Assembly (NCBI GenBank): GCA_035606335.1 | Contig: DATNFP010000019.1 | Span: forward strand, 1 to 49,531 | Length of the DNA stretch: 49,531 bases | From: DATNFP01 sp035606335 | Lineage (GTDB): Bacteria; Bacteroidota; Bacteroidia; Chitinophagales; Chitinophagaceae | Direction of reading: 5' to 3' | Shown here: piece by piece, positions 45,160 through 49,531 of the stretch | Layout: every line of letters begins with the position of its first letter | Position numbering within the stretch: the first letter of the stretch is position 1 | Notes under the pieces: generated by a model | The model's input: the letters and a program-made list of their open reading frames with translations, nothing else | Database searches by the model: none | What the model was told of the DNA's origin: nothing | Made by a program: the position numbers and the translations under genes

Positions 45160-48100
45160 ATGCAAAAATTTTTGGGGTCATTTATACTATCCTCCTGCTT
45201 ACTTTTAGTAAGCCTTTATTCTGGTGCCCAATCAGTACTAAATCCTGCTGATACTATCACTGAGTACAATCCTCTTACATTACCGGCGCAGCCTACTTTT
45301 GGACAAATCGGGAAATGGGTAAGAACGAAATCAATGAATTGGAATGCCACTGAGTACAAAGCATATATTTATAAAGGATGTGCTTTTCGTCTGCATTATC
45401 CCAAGTCATATAATCCTACCGCTGCTGATGGCAAAAAATACCCTCTGATCATTATGTTTCATGGTAGAGGCGAAGCAGGACCTATTACAGATAATGAAAT
45501 GCAATTGACCCATGCCGGGCAGCTGACCGAGCAGCTTATTGATTCAGGCAACTGCGACTGCTATGCTATGTTTATGCAAAGTCAGGATTTATGGGGAGGC
45601 AACCAATATCAATACATCACTGAGATCATTGAATATATGGCAGCTAATAATAAGCTGGACAGATTTCGTGTATATGTGCATGGGTTGTCTGGCGGAGGCC
45701 AGGCTGCCTGGGAAATCTTATTAAATTATCCTACTTACATAGCCTGTAGCTTGCCTTTGTCAAGCAATTCTATAGGATATAAGGATACTAGCATTGTCAA
45801 TGCAGTAAAATTTACTCCAATATGGAATTTTCAAGGAGGAGTTGACGGTAGCCCTGCACCGTCTACAAGCGAGCAGGTGAGAGATGCCATGGTAGCTGCC
45901 GGTGGCAATTATACTTATACAGAATATCCAAACCTGGGACATGATACCTGGGATAGTGCGTTAGCAAACCCCAATTTCTTTCCTTTCATGCTAAATACTT
46001 ACATGTCTAATCCCTGGGCATTATATGGAAGAACAGCTTTTTGCCCTGGTGATACTATTAATGTAACGCTCGGCCTTGCAAGAGGGTTTGATGGTTACCA
46101 ATGGCGAAAAGATAGTACAGTAATTAGCACAGCTACCACTAATACACTTCATGTTACACTACCGGGCAAATACGATGCCCGGATAAAGAAAGGGACTACC
46201 TGGTCGGACTGGTCACACACACCTATTAATATTATAATTAAAACTGCTACTATTACGCCACCCATTACTGTGGCGGGAGCAATGAGTGATGTGATCCCTG
46301 CTACGGATGGCAATAATTATGTAAACCTCCAGGTGCCAGACAATGGCTACATAAACTATTCCTGGGTAAAGACAGGGAGTAGCACAGTTATTGGCACCCA
46401 AAGAATTCTAAAAGTAACTCAACCCGGTAGTTATCAGGTGTCAGCCTTCGAAAAGTATGGTTGCTCAAGCGTTATTTCTCCTGCTTTTACAGTAGTTAGT
46501 GCCAATGGGCCTAATCCGCCCAATGCAGCGACAAATCTTGTTGCAAGAGCTTTGTCATTTACCCAAATTGAATTGGACTGGGCAAGAAATCCAAAGCCGG
46601 CATATAGTGAAACTGCTTTTGAAATTTATCGTGGCACCACTTCAGGCGGCCCTTATACTTACGTAGGACAAGTACCAGCGGACACAATCACTTATATTGA
46701 CAATAGTCTGACTCCTAATGTAAAATACTATTACAAAATCAGGGCTATAGATACTACAGCAGCTTCACCAGCGTCTAACGAAGCAAATGCTACTACACAA
46801 TCCGATAAAACCCCTCCTACCACACCTGATAGCTTAACAATACCAACGACTAACAGAAACTCAATTACGCTCACATGGCATGCTTCTACCGATAATGTTG
46901 GTGTGTATGCTTATGATATATATATCAATGGCACTAAAAGTTATACCACTCCCAATACTACATTCATTGTTAGCGGCTTGCAGTCTTTTAAACAATATTC
47001 TTTCTATGTAAAAGCAAGAGATGTTAGCGGCAATGTTTCGCAACCAAGCAATCAGGCTTGCGGGACTACTATTTTACAGGGATTTCACTATAAATATTAT
47101 GAGTTTAACTGGACTGCAGTACCAAACTTCAATTTGTATACACCGGTAAAACAAGGTTATAGTACATTTCCGGATCTTTCTGTAAAAAACAAGGCTACCA
47201 ACTTTGGAATGCTTTGGCAAGGCTACATAATAATACCCGTTGACGGTACATATAAATTCGAGACAAATTCAGATGATGGAAGCAAGTTATGGATAGGGAG
47301 TCAATACAACCCAACGGCTACTCCACTTGTAAATAATGACGGAACGCATGGTCCGCTTTATGCAGCGGGAACAATTACACTTAAAGCGGGAGTTTACCCT
47401 ATCTCAATTGGCTATTTTCAATACCTAGTTTCATCTTCTATCACATTATACTGGTCATGTAAAAACCTATTTGGAGATACCGTGCTGCGTCAAATAGGCA
47501 ATCAATATTTCAACGACAGCTATACCCCGGCAGGAACTCCGCCAGCAATGCCTACAAATGTTTCTGCTGTCGCTACGTCTTATAACAAGGTTAGCTTGTC
47601 CTGGAAAGATAATAGTACAAATGAAACAGGGTTTGAAATTTATAGAGCGACAAATCCAGCAGGAGAATTCACTATTGTGAATACAACTCCAGCAGGTACA
47701 ACTTCTTTTGTAGACTCCACAGCAGCAGCTTCTACCACATATTATTATAGAATACAAGCTGTAAACAATTATGGCGGGTCTGGTTATGATCCTTTATCTG
47801 CGGGGCAGTTAAGCTATTCTTATTATGAAGGAACAGGCTGGACCGCAATTCCAAACTTAGATTCGCTTACCCCGATCAAAACCGGTTTCGTAAACAATAT
47901 TAATAACACAACTTTAGCTGCTAACAGGAATAAAACAGTAAACTTCGCTTTCAAGTTTGCAGGTATTATAAATATCCCAACTACCGGTAGCTACACTTTC
48001 CTAACCAACTCTTATGATGGTAGTATGCTATATATCAACGGGCTTGCAAGCAGCAACCTCGTTGTGAATAATGATGGTAAACATACTGGTCTTCAAAAAT

Positions 48101-49531
48101 CAGGTGTTATTACATTAGCTAAAGGTTCATATCCATTTTACGTAAAGTACTTTAATGCATCAGGCATTACTGGAATTATTCTTACTTACAAAGGACCAAG
48201 CATAGCTACACAGGTTATCCCTGACTCTGTTTTTATCAACAAACAATCTTCTACAACAACATTTGCGCTGCCAGCAAAACCAGCAGTGCCAACCAGCTTT
48301 ACAGCTGCTTCGATCTCTCCATATGCAAATACTTTGAGCTGGAGTAGTGTTACTGGCGCAACAAGTTTTCAGATTTACAGATCAATAGGTGATACTACCA
48401 AATTTAAATATCTGTCAACCTTGTCTGGATCTGCAACTACTTATACTGATTCTTCATTGTTTGGCAATATCAATTATTATTATAAAATTAACAGTACAGG
48501 GGTTGGGGGCACTTCAGCCTTCTCTGTTATTGACTCTGCCCGTACCAAGGATAATCCTCCCGTTATTGTAAAAGTTCCTGTGCGCCTTAATGCACGTTAT
48601 AGCACTACCACTACTATACCATTCAGCGCTACTGATGCTGACGGAGACTCATTGGTATTTACTATACAGAACATGCCGTCGTCATTTGGCACTTTCACCA
48701 GTAATGGTAATCAAACTGCAACTCTAACATTAAATCCTACCTCTAATATGCAGGGATATTATAACAATGTAAAAGTTATAGTGAGCGATAATAATGGCGG
48801 AACCGATTCTACAACATTTAATCTAGTTGTCAACAACCACATAAATCCTACATTAGATAGCATACCTAATTATACATTAAATGAAAATGATACTCTAAGC
48901 ATTCCTCTTATCGCATTTGAAACAAGCTCTACAGATAGTATAAGCTGGACAATCACCAACTTACCTAATAGCAATACAATAACTCCTGTTTCAAATGGTG
49001 TCAACACCTTATTCCTACATCCAACTTATGCAGCCGCTGGCGTATATAACGCTCAGGTAAGTATTAGCGATACTGATGGAGGATATGCCACACAACAATT
49101 TACTATTACTGTCAATTATAAGAATCCTAATATAAATGTGTATGCAAGGTTTGAGGATTTAGATAATATAGGTGCACCATGGAATAATATAACAAGCACC
49201 ACAAGCACTAATTTTAAAGATGCTAACGGCAACTCAACAAGCATAGGTTTTTCATTACCTTCCAGTTGGTATGCCACTTGGCATGAAGGCCCTACTACAG
49301 GCAATAATTCGGGTATTTATCCTGATGCTGTATTAAAAGATTATTTCTACTTCGGAATTTTCGGTGGACCAAACTCCATTACTGCAAAAGTAACAGGGCT
49401 TGATACTTCAAGATCGTACAATCTCACTTTGTATGCGGGTAGCGCATGGAGTGGTGCGGCCAATAATGGAACCACTTCATTTACTGTTAATTCGCAAACT
49501 GACTCACTAAATGTTCAGAATAATACTCAAA
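45160..49531 (+). CDS. Giant secreted esterase with FN3, PA14 and cadherin-like domains, cut by window edge
   Basis: The frame is open from ATG 45160 to the window end (over 1,457 codons). A signal peptide (SCLLLVSLYSGAQ) leads to an alpha/beta hydrolase (about 70-285) of the PHB depolymerase/feruloyl-esterase style: IIMFHGRGEAG, nucleophile S177 in HGLSGGGQAAW, D229 in FQGGVDGSP and H261 in NLGHDTW. After it come Ig-like segments, FN3 domains (about 452-545, 550-635, 790-878 and 1037-1128), two PA14 domains (about 641-770 and 880-1010; VDGTYKFETNSDDGSKLWI, TTGSYTFLTNSYDGSMLYI) and two cadherin-like domains (about 1134-1317). Near the end is a domain with NNSGIYPDAVL and GLDTSRSYNLTLYAGS. The stop and probable T9SS domain lie beyond the window. 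Substrate is unknown; a carbohydrate ester is likely. Confidence 0.87.
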   Translation, partial: MQKFLGSFILSSCLLLVSLYSGAQSVLNPADTITEYNPLTLPAQPTFGQIGKWVRTKSMNWNATEYKAYIYKGCAFRLHYPKSYNPTAADGKKYPLIIMFHGRGEAGPITDNEMQLTHAGQLTEQLIDSGNCDCYAMFMQSQDLWGGNQYQYITEIIEYMAANNKLDRFRVYVHGLSGGGQAAWEILLNYPTYIACSLPLSSNSIGYKDTSIVNAVKFTPIWNFQGGVDGSPAPSTSEQVRDAMVAAGGNYTYTEYPNLGHDTWDSALANPNFFPFMLNTYMSNPWALYGRTAFCPGDTINVTLGLARGFDGYQWRKDSTVISTATTNTLHVTLPGKYDARIKKGTTWSDWSHTPINIIIKTATITPPITVAGAMSDVIPATDGNNYVNLQVPDNGYINYSWVKTGSSTVIGTQRILKVTQPGSYQVSAFEKYGCSSVISPAFTVVSANGPNPPNAATNLVARALSFTQIELDWARNPKPAYSETAFEIYRGTTSGGPYTYVGQVPADTITYIDNSLTPNVKYYYKIRAIDTTAASPASNEANATTQSDKTPPTTPDSLTIPTTNRNSITLTWHASTDNVGVYAYDIYINGTKSYTTPNTTFIVSGLQSFKQYSFYVKARDVSGNVSQPSNQACGTTILQGFHYKYYEFNWTAVPNFNLYTPVKQGYSTFPDLSVKNKATNFGMLWQGYIIIPVDGTYKFETNSDDGSKLWIGSQYNPTATPLVNNDGTHGPLYAAGTITLKAGVYPISIGYFQYLVSSSITLYWSCKNLFGDTVLRQIGNQYFNDSYTPAGTPPAMPTNVSAVATSYNKVSLSWKDNSTNETGFEIYRATNPAGEFTIVNTTPAGTTSFVDSTAAASTTYYYRIQAVNNYGGSGYDPLSAGQLSYSYYEGTGWTAIPNLDSLTPIKTGFVNNINNTTLAANRNKTVNFAFKFAGIINIPTTGSYTFLTNSYDGSMLYINGLASSNLVVNNDGKHTGLQKSGVITLAKGSYPFYVKYFNASGITGIILTYKGPSIATQVIPDSVFINKQSSTTTFALPAKPAVPTSFTAASISPYANTLSWSSVTGATSFQIYRSIGDTTKFKYLSTLSGSATTYTDSSLFGNINYYYKINSTGVGGTSAFSVIDSARTKDNPPVIVKVPVRLNARYSTTTTIPFSATDADGDSLVFTIQNMPSSFGTFTSNGNQTATLTLNPTSNMQGYYNNVKVIVSDNNGGTDSTTFNLVVNNHINPTLDSIPNYTLNENDTLSIPLIAFETSSTDSISWTITNLPNSNTITPVSNGVNTLFLHPTYAAAGVYNAQVSISDTDGGYATQQFTITVNYKNPNINVYARFEDLDNIGAPWNNITSTTSTNFKDANGNSTSIGFSLPSSWYATWHEGPTTGNNSGIYPDAVLKDYFYFGIFGGPNSITAKVTGLDTSRSYNLTLYAGSAWSGAANNGTTSFTVNSQTDSLNVQNNTQ

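Noticed and set aside
45539..49304. Short open frames on both strands across the last 4 kb
   Set aside because: The whole stretch is one long plus-strand frame with clear hydrolase, FN3 and PA14 motifs, so the short frames are shadows.
1..49531. Insertion sequences, prophage or integrative element
   Set aside because: No transposase, integrase, terminal repeat pair or duplicated target site was recognised anywhere in the window.

Overview
The window looks like chromosomal DNA of a Bacteroidota bacterium, most likely from the Chitinophagaceae/Sphingobacteriales side. The evidence is AT-rich DNA, several secreted proteins with type IX secretion (T9SS) C-terminal sorting domains of both type A and type B, a textbook Bacteroidetes promoter (TTTG, 19 bp, TAnnTTTG) in front of a tRNA gene, and little use of Shine-Dalgarno sites. 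The assignment rests on reading motifs, not on a database search.

Bases 1-4022 (minus strand) form a same-strand run: pnuC, a secreted PAP2 phosphatase, a NadR-like nicotinamide riboside kinase, a YciO-family protein and ligA (cut by the window edge). The first three overlap or abut and read as a nicotinamide riboside/NAD salvage unit beside the NAD-dependent ligase. A divergent tRNA-Phe follows, then a receiver/PAS histidine kinase pair, a CDF metal exporter and a KGG stress protein (4152-7776).

Bases 8074-17984 (minus) encode four large secreted T9SS cargo proteins. One has HAF repeats and a possible papain-like domain. The other three form a contiguous operon (type B, type A, type B). A TPR histidine kinase and LuxR-type regulator are divergent from it (18137-20750).

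Bases 20775-28414 hold a GT-C-like membrane protein facing a plus-strand series: 2OG-Fe(II) oxygenase, glycosyltransferase, decaprenyl-phosphate phosphoribosyltransferase homologue, DprE1 homologue, DprE2 homologue and HAD phosphatase. Together they can be read as a complete route to polyprenyl-phospho-D-arabinofuranose, known mainly from mycobacteria, plus enzymes that could use it. A twin beta-helix T9SS protein and a DUF707 protein follow (28469-32093).

Bases 32562-43538 are a surface polysaccharide locus: flippase and GT14 on plus; on minus, a tightly packed operon of receiver protein, initiating sugar-phosphate transferase with a pseudo-receiver N-terminus, two GT2, asparagine synthetase, GT4, methyltransferase and GT4. 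No Wzy polymerase or Wza/Wzc exporter is seen. A divergent membrane GT2 (43781-44968) precedes a very large secreted esterase/FN3/PA14 protein that runs off the right edge.
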